A DNA stretch of 64,000 nucleotides from Streptomyces kanamyceticus (GCF_008704495.1 NZ_CP023699.1:7750001-7814000); one strand, 5' to 3'. Shown: positions 51,762 through 62,290, numbered from the stretch's first letter. Notes: generated by a model from the letters alone, not told the origin. Numbers and translations are program-made.

Positions 51762-52130
51762 GTGGCCACCGACGCACCGCCACCTTCGAAGGGCGGCTCA
51801 GAAACCACTCCCCACGCGCCCTCCACGGAGGAGTTCATCGAGGTGCAGGAGAGCGCGGAATTCGGTGAACTGCGCCAAGCGCACCGCTCGTTCGCCTTCC
51901 CGCTCACCATCGCCTTCATCACCTGGTACCTGGTGTACGTCCTGCTCTCCAACTACGCGGGCGACTTCATGGGCACCAAGCTCTTCGGCAACATCAACGT
52001 CGCCCTCGCACTCGGCCTCGGGCAGTTCCTGACCACGTTCCTCATCGCCTGGTTCTACTCGCGCCACGCCGCCTCGAAGCTCGACCCGAAGGCCGAGGCG
52101 ATCAAGTCCCGTATGGAGGGAGCGGCATGA
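51762..52130 (+). CDS. DUF485 membrane protein, partner of ActP
   Basis: 122 aa from GTG 51762 (GAGGAG eight bases upstream); ATG 51714 would add 16 residues. A Pro/Thr-rich N-terminus is followed by the DUF485 motif 'SAEFGELRQAHRSFAFPLT' (about 35-53) and two membrane helices (about 50-70 and 85-108), ending with Lys/Arg-rich residues. DUF485 (YjcH-like) proteins accompany acetate symporters. It overlaps actP by four bases (ATGA), so both are made together. Confidence 0.9.
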   Translation: MATDAPPPSKGGSETTPHAPSTEEFIEVQESAEFGELRQAHRSFAFPLTIAFITWYLVYVLLSNYAGDFMGTKLFGNINVALALGLGQFLTTFLIAWFYSRHAASKLDPKAEAIKSRMEGAA

Positions 52131-53764
52131 GCCCCGCGCACACCGCCGTCATCGACCTGGCGGCGGCCTCCGACGCCTCCGACCACCGGCCACTGATCAT
52201 CAGCCTCTTCGCGGCCTTCGTCGTCGCGACCCTGGTCATCACCGTCTGGGCGGGACGGCAGACCAAGAGCGCCGCCGACTTCTACGCGGGCGGCCGCCAG
52301 TTCACCGGCTTCCAGAACGGCCTGGCGATCTCCGGCGACTACATGTCCGCCGCGTCCTTCCTCGGCATCGCGGGCGCCATCGCCCTCTTCGGGTACGACG
52401 GGTTCCTCTACTCCATCGGCTTCCTCGTCGCCTGGCTGGTGGCGCTGCTCCTGGTCGCCGAGCCGCTGCGCAACTCGGGCCGCTACACGATGGGCGACGT
52501 CCTCGCCTACCGGATGCGCCAGCGCCCCGTCCGTACGGCGGCGGGCACCTCCACCATCGTCGTGTCGATCTTCTACCTGCTCGCGCAGATGGCGGGCGCG
52601 GGCGTCCTGGTCTCGCTGCTCCTGGGCATCACCACCGACGCGGGCAAGGTCCTCATTGTCGCCCTCGTCGGCGTCCTGATGATCGTCTACGTGACCATCG
52701 GCGGCATGAAGGGCACCACCTGGGTGCAGATGGTCAAGGCCGTCCTGCTCATCACGGGCACCATCCTCATCACCTTCCTGATCCTCCTGAAGTTCAACTT
52801 CAACGTCTCCGACCTGCTCGGCTCGGCCGCCTCCAACAGTGGCAAGGGCTCGGCGTTCCTTGAGCCCGGCCTCAAGTACGGCGCCACCGGCACCTCGAAG
52901 CTGGACTTCATCTCGCTCGGCATCGCCCTGGTGCTCGGCACCGCGGGCCTGCCGCACATCCTGATCCGCTTCTACACGGTGCCGACGGCCAAGGCCGCCC
53001 GTAAGTCCGTGAACTGGGCGATCGGCATCATCGGCGCCTTCTACCTGATGACGATCGTCCTCGGCTTCGGCGCCGCCGCCCTGCTCAAGCCCGGCGACAT
53101 CATCGCCTCGAACAAGGCGGGCAACACCGCGGCACCGCTGGCCGCCCTGGAGATCGGCGGCGGTGGCGACTCGACCGGCGGCGCCATCCTGCTCGCGGTG
53201 ATCTCCGCGGTCGCCTTCGCCACCATCCTCGCGGTCGTCGCGGGCCTCACCCTCGCCTCGTCGTCCTCGTTCGCGCACGACATCTACGCGAACGTCATCC
53301 GCAAGGGCAAGGCCACCGAGAAGGAGGAGATGAAGGCGGCCCGCTGGTCGACCGTGTTCATCGGCATCGTCTCCATCGCGCTCGGCGCCCTCGCCCGCGA
53401 CCTGAACGTCGCGGGGCTCGTCGCCCTCGCCTTCGCGGTCGCGGCTTCGGCGAACCTGCCGACGATCCTCTACAGCCTGTTCTGGAAGCGGTTCACCACC
53501 CAGGGCGCGCTCTGGTCGATCTACGGCGGCCTGGTCGCCGCCGTCGGCCTCGTGCTGTTCTCGCCGGTCGTCTCCGGCAAGCCCACCTCGATGTTCCCCG
53601 ACGCGAACTTCGACTTCTTCCCGCTGGAGAACCCGGGCCTGATCTCCATCCCGCTGGGCTTCCTGCTCGGCTGGCTCGGCTCGCTCCTGTCCAAGGAGGA
53701 GCCGAACAAGGGCAAGTACGCCGAGCTGGAGGTCAAGTCCCTCACCGGCGTCGGAGCGCACTGA
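52127..53764 (+). CDS. actP: cation/acetate symporter
   Basis: A 545-aa sodium:solute symporter family (SSS) protein with about 13 membrane helices. Family motifs include 'FYAGGRQFTGFQNGLAISGDY' (cited in part), 'GTAGLPHILIRFYTVP' (about 274-289) and 'VVAGLTLASSSSFAHDIYAN' (Na-site region). ActP takes up acetate, glycolate and related monocarboxylates. Translationally coupled to DUF485. A perfect 15-bp hairpin (53789-53822) follows as terminator. Confidence 0.93.
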   Translation: MSPAHTAVIDLAAASDASDHRPLIISLFAAFVVATLVITVWAGRQTKSAADFYAGGRQFTGFQNGLAISGDYMSAASFLGIAGAIALFGYDGFLYSIGFLVAWLVALLLVAEPLRNSGRYTMGDVLAYRMRQRPVRTAAGTSTIVVSIFYLLAQMAGAGVLVSLLLGITTDAGKVLIVALVGVLMIVYVTIGGMKGTTWVQMVKAVLLITGTILITFLILLKFNFNVSDLLGSAASNSGKGSAFLEPGLKYGATGTSKLDFISLGIALVLGTAGLPHILIRFYTVPTAKAARKSVNWAIGIIGAFYLMTIVLGFGAAALLKPGDIIASNKAGNTAAPLAALEIGGGGDSTGGAILLAVISAVAFATILAVVAGLTLASSSSFAHDIYANVIRKGKATEKEEMKAARWSTVFIGIVSIALGALARDLNVAGLVALAFAVAASANLPTILYSLFWKRFTTQGALWSIYGGLVAAVGLVLFSPVVSGKPTSMFPDANFDFFPLENPGLISIPLGFLLGWLGSLLSKEEPNKGKYAELEVKSLTGVGAH

Positions 53765-53788
53765 GCGGTTAATGTTCATGTGCTCGTA

Positions 53789-53822
53789 GCGGCCGCGTCG
53801 TAGAGTCCTACGACGCGGCCGC
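53789..53822. terminator. Terminator after actP
   Basis: A perfect 15-base stem (53789-53803 with 53808-53822) and a four-base loop AGTC, 25 bases after the actP stop and about 100 bases before moaA. The stem is highly GC-rich; no U-tract. Confidence 0.85.
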
Positions 53823-53923
53823 GCCGTTCCTCGTGCCAAATGGCCCATGGAGTTGTCAGAGGTCTGGCGTAGGGTCGTAAGCAGTCGGAACATCAGCATC
53901 CAACCGCCGGGGAGGGGGCCGCA

Positions 53924-54931
53924 GTGCTCATCGACACCTTTGGCCGAACAGCCACTGACCTGCGCGTTTCACTGACAGATCGCTGCAATCTGCGCTGCAC
54001 GTACTGCATGCCCGAAGAGGGCCTCCAGTGGCTGGCCAAGCCGGACCTGCTCACCGACGACGAGATCGTCCGCCTCGTGCGCATCGCCGTCACCCAGCTC
54101 GGCATCACAGAGGTCCGGTTCACCGGCGGCGAGCCGCTGCTCCGCCCCGGCCTCGTCGGCATCGTGGAGCGCTGCGCCCAGCTGGAGCCGCGCCCCAGGA
54201 TGTCCCTGACGACGAACGGCATCGGCCTCAAGCGCACCGCCAAGGCCCTCAAGGCGGCGGGCCTCGACCGGGTCAACGTCTCTCTGGACACCCTGCGCCC
54301 CGACGTCTTCAAGACACTCACCCGCCGTGACCGCCACAAGGACGTCCTCGAAGGCCTGGAGGCCGCCCGCGACGCGGGCCTGACCCCGGTCAAGGTGAAC
54401 ACCGTCCTGATGCCGGGTCTGAACGACGACGAGGCCCCCGACCTGCTCGCCTGGGCCGTGGAGAACGACTACGAACTGCGCTTCATCGAGCAGATGCCGC
54501 TCGACGCCCAGCACGGCTGGAAGCGCGACGGCATGATCACGGCCGGTGACATCCTGGAGTCCCTGCGTACGCGCTTCGAGCTCACCGAAGAGGGCTCCAC
54601 GGAGCGCGGCTCGGCCCCCGCCGAGCGCTGGATCGTGGACGGCGGCCCGCACCGGGTCGGCGTCATCGCCTCCGTCACCCGCCCCTTCTGCTCGGCCTGC
54701 GACCGCACGAGACTGACGGCCGACGGCCAGGTGCGCACCTGCCTGTTCGCCACCGAGGAGACCGACCTGCGAGGAGCCCTCCGCGCGGCCCCCGAGGACA
54801 GCACGGACGGCTCGGACGAGGCGATCGCCCGCATCTGGAAGCTCGCGATGTGGGGCAAGAAGGCGGGCTCGGGCCTGGACGACCCGTCGTTCCTGCAGCC
54901 GGAGCGGCCGATGTCGGCGATCGGCGGATGA
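53924..54931 (+). CDS. moaA: GTP 3',8-cyclase
   Basis: 335 aa radical SAM enzyme of molybdenum cofactor synthesis; turns GTP into 3',8-cyclo-GTP, with MoaC, not in this window, completing cPMP. N-terminal cluster: C21, C25, C28 ('CNLRCTYC'). C-terminal cluster: 'FCSACDRTRLTADGQVRTC' (three cysteines). The 'GG' at the very end ('SAIGG') is the conserved C-terminus needed for activity. GTG 53924 after GGGGAGGGGGCC. Transcribed between the actP terminator and a convergent gene, with a shared hairpin (54937-54983). Confidence 0.97.
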   Translation: MLIDTFGRTATDLRVSLTDRCNLRCTYCMPEEGLQWLAKPDLLTDDEIVRLVRIAVTQLGITEVRFTGGEPLLRPGLVGIVERCAQLEPRPRMSLTTNGIGLKRTAKALKAAGLDRVNVSLDTLRPDVFKTLTRRDRHKDVLEGLEAARDAGLTPVKVNTVLMPGLNDDEAPDLLAWAVENDYELRFIEQMPLDAQHGWKRDGMITAGDILESLRTRFELTEEGSTERGSAPAERWIVDGGPHRVGVIASVTRPFCSACDRTRLTADGQVRTCLFATEETDLRGALRAAPEDSTDGSDEAIARIWKLAMWGKKAGSGLDDPSFLQPERPMSAIGG

Positions 54932-54936
54932 CTTAA

Positions 54937-54983
54937 CCGCGGGGCGCCGCACGGGGCTTCATCTGCCCACTCGGGCCCCGCGG
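54937..54983. terminator. bidirectional terminator between moaA and a convergent gene
   Basis: CCGCGGGGC (54937-54945) pairs with GCCCCGCGG (54975-54983) across a 29-base loop with its own GC pairing. It starts six bases after the moaA stop and ends three bases before the stop of the minus-strand gene, so it serves both. Confidence 0.7.
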
Positions 54984-54985
54984 GC

Positions 54986-55201
54986 CTACGCCTCGCGGGA
55001 TTCCCACTCCGTCAGCGTCACGACTTCCTTCAACATGCCGCGCACGCTCAGGAACTGGGAGAGGTGCTCGCGGTGTTCCTCGCACGCGAGCCACGTCTTG
55101 CGGCGCTCCGGCGTGTGGATCTTCGGGTTGTTCCAGGCGAGCACCCAGACCGCGGCCACGCGGCAGCCCTTGGCGGAACAGATGGGGGTTTCGTCACTCA
55201 C
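54986..55201 (-). CDS. small conserved Cys-containing protein
   Basis: 71 aa from GTG 55201; the ORF runs to 55357. 'ETPICSAKGCRVAAVWVLAW' (cited in part) starts it with two cysteines (CxxxxC), and 'KTWLACEEHREHLSQFL' near residue 40 adds a Cys and two His, which could make a zinc site. Common in streptomycetes next to moaA; sometimes labelled 'acetone carboxylase' without support. Function unknown. The stop abuts the moaA terminator. Confidence 0.75.
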   Translation of the reverse strand: MSDETPICSAKGCRVAAVWVLAWNNPKIHTPERRKTWLACEEHREHLSQFLSVRGMLKEVVTLTEWESREA

Positions 55202-55410
55202 AGTCGCGTCCTGGTGCTTCGCAGTCGTGTTCAACTGCCCATAGAACAAGGCGACGCCGAGCAGCCACGGGGGGAGCTGCCCGGCGTCGGTCTGTCGCTC
55301 CGACGGGGGATGCGGAGCGCGTACGAAGTATGTCATGGGGGACCCGGCAACTGGCACCGGAACTACATGATTGATCTGAGGTTTTCTTGAGCTTGGCGGA
55401 ACGTCGACGG

Positions 55411-55797
55411 TCAGTTCTGATCACGCGATGAGCCGCGCCGCTGGTCGTGGGCGGGCCCCAGGGGATCTTCCGGGACGGATTCCGCGGCGGCCGAGGACGC
55501 GGGCGGCGCGAGCATTGGCCGAGAAGGAGCGGGTACGAACGTCGAAGGAAGCGAGGGATTGGTCTCGCGACCGGCGTTGGCGATCACCACGGAGATGTAC
55601 GGGAGGAGAACACCGAGTACCAGAGCGACGAGGGCGACATGCCGCTCGACGTTCCACAGCGTCGCCGCCGCGACGACCGACAGGGTCCTGATCGACATGG
55701 AGATCACGTACCGCCGCTGCCTGCCGCGGACGTCCTCGGCGAGCCCCTGCCTGGCCCCCGTGATCCGGAAGACCTCGCCGCCGCTCCGCTTCCGCAT
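55411..55797 (-). CDS. DUF3099 membrane protein
   Basis: 128 aa from ATG 55797 (or the preceding GTG). 'EVFRITGARQGLAEDVRGRQRRYVIS' is the DUF3099 opening (cited in part, about 8-33), followed by two hydrophobic helices (about 35-55 and 60-82) and a long Pro/Ala/Ser cytosolic tail (about 85-128). Function unknown. It stands between a small convergent group and the GlsB-like gene at 56012. Confidence 0.82.
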   Translation of the reverse strand: MRKRSGGEVFRITGARQGLAEDVRGRQRRYVISMSIRTLSVVAAATLWNVERHVALVALVLGVLLPYISVVIANAGRETNPSLPSTFVPAPSRPMLAPPASSAAAESVPEDPLGPAHDQRRGSSRDQN

Positions 55798-56011
55798 CAC
55801 GTTCCACCACCTGCCCGTTTCGCCGAGCTCTCCCCGGCCCGGACCGCGTTCCACGTTACGCCGGGGCTCCGTCGCCTACGAGACCGGGGGACGCCCCGCC
55901 TCGGTGTACTTCCTGCGCCTCGCCACGTATGGCGGTGCCCGACATGCGCCGTACGGGGGACGGACAGACACTGACGTTACTGCTCATGTCGAGCCGTACG
56001 AGGAGGCAGTG

Positions 56012-56287
56012 ATGGGCTGGTTGTGGGCGATCATCGTGGGATTCGTGCTGGGGCTGATCGCCAAGGCGATCCTGCCCGGCAAGCAGCACAGTCCGCTCTG
56101 GCTGACCACCGTGTTCGGCATCATCGGCGCGGTCGTGGGCAACTGGCTCGCGACGAAGTTCGGCATCAACGAGACCAGGGGCATCGACTGGGGCCGGCAC
56201 GCGTTGCAGCTGGTCGCGGCGGTCGTCGTGGTCGGCGTCGGTGACGCCGCGTACAAGATGATCAAGGGCGACAGACAGACGACGTGA
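56012..56287 (+). CDS. GlsB/YeaQ/YmgE family stress-response membrane protein
   Basis: A 91-aa transglycosylase-associated type protein: 'MGWLWAIIVGFVLGLIAKAI' (first helix, residues 1-20), 'TTVFGIIGAVVGNWLA' (second, about 32-47) and 'QLVAAVVVVGVGDAAYKM' (third). The start ATG 56012 follows GAGGAGG. Family members are induced in envelope stress. A hairpin follows at 56313-56352, shared with the convergent tyrS. Confidence 0.9.
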   Translation: MGWLWAIIVGFVLGLIAKAILPGKQHSPLWLTTVFGIIGAVVGNWLATKFGINETRGIDWGRHALQLVAAVVVVGVGDAAYKMIKGDRQTT

Positions 56288-56312
56288 ACCGCTGACGCGA
56301 ACCGCGCGTACG

Positions 56313-56352
56313 GCGAGGGCCCGGCACTCCGAAAGGGGAGCCGGGCCCTCGC
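56313..56352. terminator. Bidirectional terminator between glsB-like gene and tyrS
   Basis: A perfect 13-base stem, 56313-56325 with 56340-56352, around a 14-base loop. Located 25 bases after the + gene and 23 bases after the tyrS stop on the other strand. Confidence 0.88.
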
Positions 56353-56375
56353 TGTCGTACGGGATGCTCCGGACG

Positions 56376-57644
56376 TCAGCCCGCGGTGACCTCGACCGCG
56401 GCCAGGTTCTTCTTGCCGCGGCGAAGGACCAGCCAGCGCCCGTGCAGCAGTTCCTCGCGGGCCGGGACGGCGTCCTCGGCGGCGACCTTGACGTTGTTCA
56501 CGTAGGCGCCGCCCTCCTTCACCGTGCGCCGGGCGGCGGACTTGCTCGCCACCAGACCGACCTCGGCGAGCAGGTCCACGACCTGGCCGAGCTCGGCGAC
56601 CTGGACGCGCGGCAGCTCCGAGAGCGCCGCGCTCAGCGTGGCCTCGTCCAGCTCGGCGAGGTCGCCCTGGCCGAACAGGGCCTTGGAGGCGGCGATCACC
56701 GCGGCGCACTGGTCGGCGCCGTGCACCAGCGTCGTCAGCTCCTCGGCGAGCGCGCGCTGGGCCGCACGGGCCTGCGGACGCTCCTCGGTGAGCTTCTCGA
56801 TCTCCTCGAGCTCCTCGCGGGACTTGAAGCTGAGGATGCGCAGGTACGTCGAGATGTCCCGGTCGTCCACGTTCAGCCAGAACTGGTAGAACGCGTACGG
56901 CGTGGTCATCTCCGGGTCGAGCCAGACGGCGCCGCTCTCGGACTTGCCGAACTTGGTGCCGTCCGCCTTGACCATCAGCGGCGTGCCCATGGCGTGCACC
57001 GTGGCGTCCGGCTCCAGGCGGTGGATCAGGTCGATGCCCGCCGTGAGGTTGCCCCACTGGTCGCTGCCGCCGGTCTGCAGCGTGCAGCCGTACCGCCGGT
57101 AGAGCTCCAGGAAGTCCATGCCCTGGAGGAGCTGGTAGCTGAACTCCGTGTAGGAGATGCCCTCCTGGGACTCCAGGCGGCGGGCGACCGACTCCTTGGT
57201 GAGCATCTTGTTCACCCGGAAGTGCTTGCCGATGTCCCGCAGGAACTCGATGGCGGAGAGGCCCGCCGTCCAGTCCAGGTTGTTGACCATCGTCGCGGCG
57301 TTCTCGCCCTCGAAGGACAGGAACGGCTCGATCTGCGTGCGCAGCCTGGCCACCCAGTTCGCGATGGTCTCCGGGTCGTTCAGCGTGCGCTCGGCGGTCG
57401 GCCGCGGGTCACCGATCTGGCCGGTGGCGCCGCCGACGAGCGCCAGCGGGCGGTGCCCCGCCTGCTGGAGCCTGCGGACGGTGAGGACCTGCACGAGGTG
57501 CCCCACGTGCAGGCTCGCCGCTGTCGGGTCGAAGCCGCAATAGAACGTGACGGGACCGTCCGCGAGCGCCTTGCGCAGTGCGTCTTCATCGGTGGACAGG
57601 GCGAAAAGGCCCCGCCACTTCAGCTCGTCGACGATGTCCGTCAC
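56376..57644 (-). CDS. tyrS: tyrosyl-tRNA synthetase
   Basis: 422 aa. GTG 57644 has AAGGAG about ten bases ahead; the ORF extends to 57692. Class I catalytic motifs: 'HVGH' (46-49, the HIGH motif), 'KFGKS' (the KMSKS loop), and 'YQLLQGMDF' for tyrosine binding; the C-terminal S4-like RNA-binding domain begins near 355 ('[20 protein letters not shown]'). Single cytosolic enzyme, essential. It follows the terminator shared with the GlsB-like gene, and pmbA lies upstream on the same strand. Confidence 0.96.
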   Translation of the reverse strand: MTDIVDELKWRGLFALSTDEDALRKALADGPVTFYCGFDPTAASLHVGHLVQVLTVRRLQQAGHRPLALVGGATGQIGDPRPTAERTLNDPETIANWVARLRTQIEPFLSFEGENAATMVNNLDWTAGLSAIEFLRDIGKHFRVNKMLTKESVARRLESQEGISYTEFSYQLLQGMDFLELYRRYGCTLQTGGSDQWGNLTAGIDLIHRLEPDATVHAMGTPLMVKADGTKFGKSESGAVWLDPEMTTPYAFYQFWLNVDDRDISTYLRILSFKSREELEEIEKLTEERPQARAAQRALAEELTTLVHGADQCAAVIAASKALFGQGDLAELDEATLSAALSELPRVQVAELGQVVDLLAEVGLVASKSAARRTVKEGGAYVNNVKVAAEDAVPAREELLHGRWLVLRRGKKNLAAVEVTAG

Positions 57645-57701
57645 GGGTCTCGCGTCTCCTTGGGTGTGCTTACACGTTGCACGTAGGTGCAAGGTCCGAG
57701 G

Positions 57702-59096
57702 TTATACGCCCTGGCTGACCGAACTCATATTGAAATCCGGGACGCGGAGCGCGGGCATCGCGGCCCGGGTGAAGTAGTCGCCCCATTCGCGCGGCAGCGT
57801 CTTCTCCGTGCGGCCCGCCTCGGTGGCCCGGCCGAGCAGGCCGACCGGTGATTCGTTGAACCGGAAGTTGTTCACCTCGCCCACGACCTCGCCGTTCTCC
57901 ACGAGGTAGACGCCGTCCCTGGTCAGGCCCGTGAGCAGCAGCGTCGCCGGGTCGACCTCGCGGATGTACCAGAGGCAGGTCAGCAGGAGACCGCGCTCGG
58001 TGGCCGCGACCATCTCGTCCAGGGAGCGGTCGCCGCCCCCGTCGAGGATGAGGTTGTCGATGGCGGGGGCCACCGGCAGGCCCGTCAGGGCCGCGCTGTG
58101 CCTGCTGGTGGCGAGGTGGGCCAGCTCACCCTCGCGGATCCAGTCGGTGGGGCCGATCGGCAGCCCGTTGTCGAAGACGGAGGAGTCGCCTCCGGAGGAG
58201 TGCGCGAGCACGAACGGCGCCGACTCCAGACCCGGCTCGTGCGGGTCGCTGCGCATGGTCAGCGGCAGCTCGGCGAGCCGGTCGCCGAGCCGCGTGGCAC
58301 CGCCCGGCTTGGAGAAGACCGTGCGGCCCTCGGCGGCGTCCCGGGCCGATGAGGACCACATCTGGTAGATGAGCAGGTCCGCGACGGCGGTCGAGGGCAG
58401 CAGCGTCTCGTACCGCCCCGCGGGCAGGTCGACGCGCCGCCGCGCCCAGTCGAGGCGCTGCGCGAGTTCCAGGTCGAGCGCCGCGGGATCGACGTCCTTG
58501 AAGTCCCGGGTCGCCCGCCCCGCCCAGGCCGACTTGGTGCGGTCCGGCGACTTGGCGTTGAGTTCGAGGGTGCCGTTGGGCTGGTCGTGCCGCAGGCGCA
58601 GCCCCGTCGACGTACCGAGGTAGCTCGACACCATCTCGTGGTTCGCGAAGCCGTACAGCTCGCGGCCGCCCGCGCGGGCCCTGGCGAACGCCTCGCCGAG
58701 CGCGGGCGCGAAGTCCCCGAAGACGGCGGACGAGGTCTCCACGGGAGCTTCCGTGAAGTCCGGGGACGCGGGGGTGCCGGTCACCAGGGGCTGGGCGTCC
58801 TCGGCGGGCCCCGCGCCCCTCGCGGCCTGCTCGGCGGCCCGCACCAGCGGCTCCAGGTCGTCCGCGGTCACGGCCGCGCGCGTCACGACGCCGGACGCGG
58901 TGCCCTCCTTGCCGTCGACGGTCGCGATGACGGTCAGGGTGCGGCCCCGGGTGACGCCGTTGGTGGTCAGGGCGTTGCCCGCCCAGCGCAGGTTCGCCGT
59001 GGACTCCTCGTCGGCGATCACCACGCAGCCGTCGGCGGTGGACAGTTCGAGGGCGCGCTCGACGATCTCGTGCGGCTTGGTGGCGCTGCGGCTCAT
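57702..59096 (-). CDS. pmbA: TldE/PmbA family metallopeptidase subunit
   Basis: 464 aa. ATG 59096 after AGGAGG overlaps the tldD stop by four bases (ATGA). It lacks the HExxxH zinc motif of TldD, as expected of the TldE partner. Motifs: 'SSYLGTSTGLRLRHDQPNG', 'PFVLAHSSGGDSSVFDNGLP' (cited in part), 'NLILDGGGDRSLDEMV' and 'EVVGEVNNFRFNESPVG'. TldD-TldE heterodimers degrade unfolded peptides and process some RiPPs. No RiPP precursor was recognised nearby. Confidence 0.92.
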   Translation of the reverse strand: MSRSATKPHEIVERALELSTADGCVVIADEESTANLRWAGNALTTNGVTRGRTLTVIATVDGKEGTASGVVTRAAVTADDLEPLVRAAEQAARGAGPAEDAQPLVTGTPASPDFTEAPVETSSAVFGDFAPALGEAFARARAGGRELYGFANHEMVSSYLGTSTGLRLRHDQPNGTLELNAKSPDRTKSAWAGRATRDFKDVDPAALDLELAQRLDWARRRVDLPAGRYETLLPSTAVADLLIYQMWSSSARDAAEGRTVFSKPGGATRLGDRLAELPLTMRSDPHEPGLESAPFVLAHSSGGDSSVFDNGLPIGPTDWIREGELAHLATSRHSAALTGLPVAPAIDNLILDGGGDRSLDEMVAATERGLLLTCLWYIREVDPATLLLTGLTRDGVYLVENGEVVGEVNNFRFNESPVGLLGRATEAGRTEKTLPREWGDYFTRAAMPALRVPDFNMSSVSQGV

Positions 59097-60616
59097 CGAC
59101 CGGCCTCCTGCGTGGTGTTCAGAATGTTCACGCCCCGGAACAGGGCGGACGGGCAGCCGTGCGAGACCGCGGCGATCTGTCCTGGCTGGGCCTTGCCGCA
59201 GTTGAAGGCGCCCCCGAGCACATAGGTCTGCGGGCCGCCGACCGAGGCCATCGAACCCCAGAAGTCGGTGGTGCTCGCCTGGTAGGCGACATCGCGCAGC
59301 TGCCCGGCGAGCCGCCCGTTCTCGATCTTGTAGAAGCGTTGCCCGGTAAATTGAAAGTTGTACCTTTGCATATCGATGGACCATGACCGGTCGCCCACGA
59401 CGTAGATCCCGCGGTCGACGCCCGCGATCAGGTCCTCCGTGTCGAGCCCGCCGGGATCGGGCCGCAGCGACACGTTCGCCATGCGCTGCACCGGTACGTG
59501 CCCGGGGGAGTCCGCGTACGCGCAGCCGTTGGAGCGCTCGAAGCCGGTGAGCTTCGCGATGCGGCGGTCCAGCTGGTAGCCGACGAGTGTGCCGTCCTTG
59601 ACCAGGTCCCAGGACTGACCGGCCACGCCCTCGTCGTCGTACCCGATGGTGGCGAGCCCGTGCTCGGCCGTCCTGTCGCCCGTCACGTTCATGATCGACG
59701 AGCCGTACGCGAGCTTGCCGAGCTGGTCGAAGGTGGCGAACGAGGTCCCCGCGTACGCCGCTTCGTAGCCGAGCGCGCGGTCCAGTTCGGTGGCGTGGCC
59801 GATGGACTCGTGGATGGTCAGCCAGAGGTTCGACGGGTCGACCACCAGGTCGTACGACCCCGCCCGCACGCTCGGCGCCCGCATCTTCTCGGCCAACTGC
59901 TCGGGGATCATGGCCAGTTCGCCGTCCCAGTCCCAGCCGGTACCCGTCAGGTACTCCCAGCCGCGGCCGACCGGCGGCGCGATCGTGCGCATCGAGTCGA
60001 ACTCGCCGCTCGACTCGTCGACGGCCACCGCGGTCAGCTGCGGGTGCAGCCGCACGCGCTGCTGCGTGGTCACCGTCCCCGCCGTGTCCGCGTAGAACTT
60101 GTTCTCGTGCACTGTGAGCAGCGACGCGTCGACGTGCGCGACCCCGTCGGCCGCGAGCAGCCGCGCGCTCCAGTCGGCGAGCAGCCCCGCCTTCTCCTCG
60201 TCCGGCACGGTGAAGGGATCGATCTCGTACGAGGAGATCCAGGTCTTGTCCGCGTGCACCGGCTCCTGGGCGAGCTCCACCCGCTCGTCCGACCCGGCGG
60301 CCTTGATGACCTGCGCGGACAGCTTCGCCATCGCCACGGCCTGGGAGGCGACCCGGGCCGCCGCGTCCATCGTCAGGTCCACGCCGGAGGCGAACCCCCA
60401 GGTGCCGCCGTGCACCACGCGCACCGCGTAGCCCAGGTCCGTGGTGTCGGAGGTGCCCGACGGCTTGGCGTCGCGCAGCCGCCAGGCCGCGCTGCGCACC
60501 CGCTCCAGGCGGAAGTCCGCGTGGTCGGCGCCGAGCGCACGCGCGCGGGCGAGCGCGGCGTCGGCGAGAGCCCGCAGCGGCAGCGCCGTGAAGGCTTCGT
60601 CGATGGTATGAGGCAC
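59093..60616 (-). CDS. tldD: TldD family zinc metallopeptidase
   Basis: 507 aa with the zinc motif 'HESIGHATE' (about 266-274), a HExxxH site, and 'AGTSFAT' plus 'GTIGYDDEG'-like blocks ('LATIGYDDEGVAGQ'). The C-terminus ('ALFRGVNI', 'TTQEAGR') overlaps pmbA. ATG 60616 has AGGGAGAC upstream. Forms a heterodimer with PmbA/TldE. Divergent from fabG, with a 187-base gap holding both promoters. Confidence 0.94.
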   Translation of the reverse strand: MPHTIDEAFTALPLRALADAALARARALGADHADFRLERVRSAAWRLRDAKPSGTSDTTDLGYAVRVVHGGTWGFASGVDLTMDAAARVASQAVAMAKLSAQVIKAAGSDERVELAQEPVHADKTWISSYEIDPFTVPDEEKAGLLADWSARLLAADGVAHVDASLLTVHENKFYADTAGTVTTQQRVRLHPQLTAVAVDESSGEFDSMRTIAPPVGRGWEYLTGTGWDWDGELAMIPEQLAEKMRAPSVRAGSYDLVVDPSNLWLTIHESIGHATELDRALGYEAAYAGTSFATFDQLGKLAYGSSIMNVTGDRTAEHGLATIGYDDEGVAGQSWDLVKDGTLVGYQLDRRIAKLTGFERSNGCAYADSPGHVPVQRMANVSLRPDPGGLDTEDLIAGVDRGIYVVGDRSWSIDMQRYNFQFTGQRFYKIENGRLAGQLRDVAYQASTTDFWGSMASVGGPQTYVLGGAFNCGKAQPGQIAAVSHGCPSALFRGVNILNTTQEAGR

Positions 60617-60764
60617 GGATGTCTCCCTGCTGTCGGCACCGGGTCAGGTCCGATCATGTCGCGCCCGACGGTCCTGCGGCCAGACCTTTCTGTAGGGATC
60701 CAACAGCGAGTCCTCCCCGCCACTGTCGGTCGCCGATTCTCCGTATCGCGGAAGGTACCGATAG

Positions 60765-61523
<759 letters not shown>

Positions 61524-61528
61524 TCACC

Positions 61529-62290
61529 ATGAGCGGAATTCTCGACGGCAAGCGCATCCTGATCACCGGTGTGCTGATGGAGTCCTCCATCGCCTTCCAC
61601 GCGGCCAAGGTCGCCCAGGAGCAGGGCGCGGAGGTCATCCTGACCGCCTTCCCGCGGCCCACCCTCACCGAGCGCATCGCCAAGAAGCTCCCCAAGCCCG
61701 CCAAGGTCATCGAGCTCGACGTGACCAACCAGGAGCACCTCGACCGCCTCGCGGGCGTCGTCAAGGAGGAGCTCGGCGGCCTCGACGGCGTCGTGCACTC
61801 CATCGGCTTCGCGCCGCAGGGCGCCTTCAACTTCCTGGAGGCGACCTTCGACGACGTCTCCACGGCGATGCACGTCTCGGCGTACTCCCTGAAGTCGCTC
61901 ACCATGGCCTGCCGCCCGCTGTTCGAGGACGGCGCCTCGGTCGTCGGCCTCACCTTCGACGCGCAGTACGCCTGGCCCAAGTACGACTGGATGGGCCCGG
62001 CCAAGGCCGCCCTGGAGGCCACCAGCCGTTACCTCGCCCGTGACCTGGGCAAGGAGGACATCCGCTGCAACCTGATCTCCGCGGGTCCGATCGGCTCCAT
62101 GGCGGCCAAGTCCATCCCGGGCTTCGCCGACCTCGCGGACATCTGGAACTCCCGCTCCCCGCTGGAGTGGAACATGGCGGACCCGGAGCCCGCGGGCCGC
62201 GGCATCGTCGCGCTGCTCTCGGACTTCTTCCCGAAGACCACCGGCGAGATCATCCACGTCGACGGCGGCGTCCACATGATGGGTGCCTGA
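61529..62290 (+). CDS. fabI: enoyl-ACP reductase
   Basis: 253 aa, InhA/FabI type. 'LITGVLMESSIAFHAA' (about 11-26) is the NADH-binding loop; 'VHSIGFAPQGAFN' follows; the catalytic Tyr/Lys occur in 'KYDWMGPAKAALEAT' (about 152-166). The last reduction of the fatty acid cycle; related to the triclosan/isoniazid target. Five bases after fabG; a terminator follows at 62310-62352. Confidence 0.95.
   Translation: MSGILDGKRILITGVLMESSIAFHAAKVAQEQGAEVILTAFPRPTLTERIAKKLPKPAKVIELDVTNQEHLDRLAGVVKEELGGLDGVVHSIGFAPQGAFNFLEATFDDVSTAMHVSAYSLKSLTMACRPLFEDGASVVGLTFDAQYAWPKYDWMGPAKAALEATSRYLARDLGKEDIRCNLISAGPIGSMAAKSIPGFADLADIWNSRSPLEWNMADPEPAGRGIVALLSDFFPKTTGEIIHVDGGVHMMGA

Noticed and set aside
52055..53899. 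614-aa minus-strand open frame opposite actP
   Set aside because: Asp/Arg/Glu-rich antisense shadow without motifs; actP and DUF485 are clear on the other strand.
59093..60616. TldD-PmbA as part of a RiPP cluster
   Set aside because: Neighbours are tyrS and fabG/fabI; no precursor peptide or modifying enzyme nearby, so a general housekeeping role is more likely.
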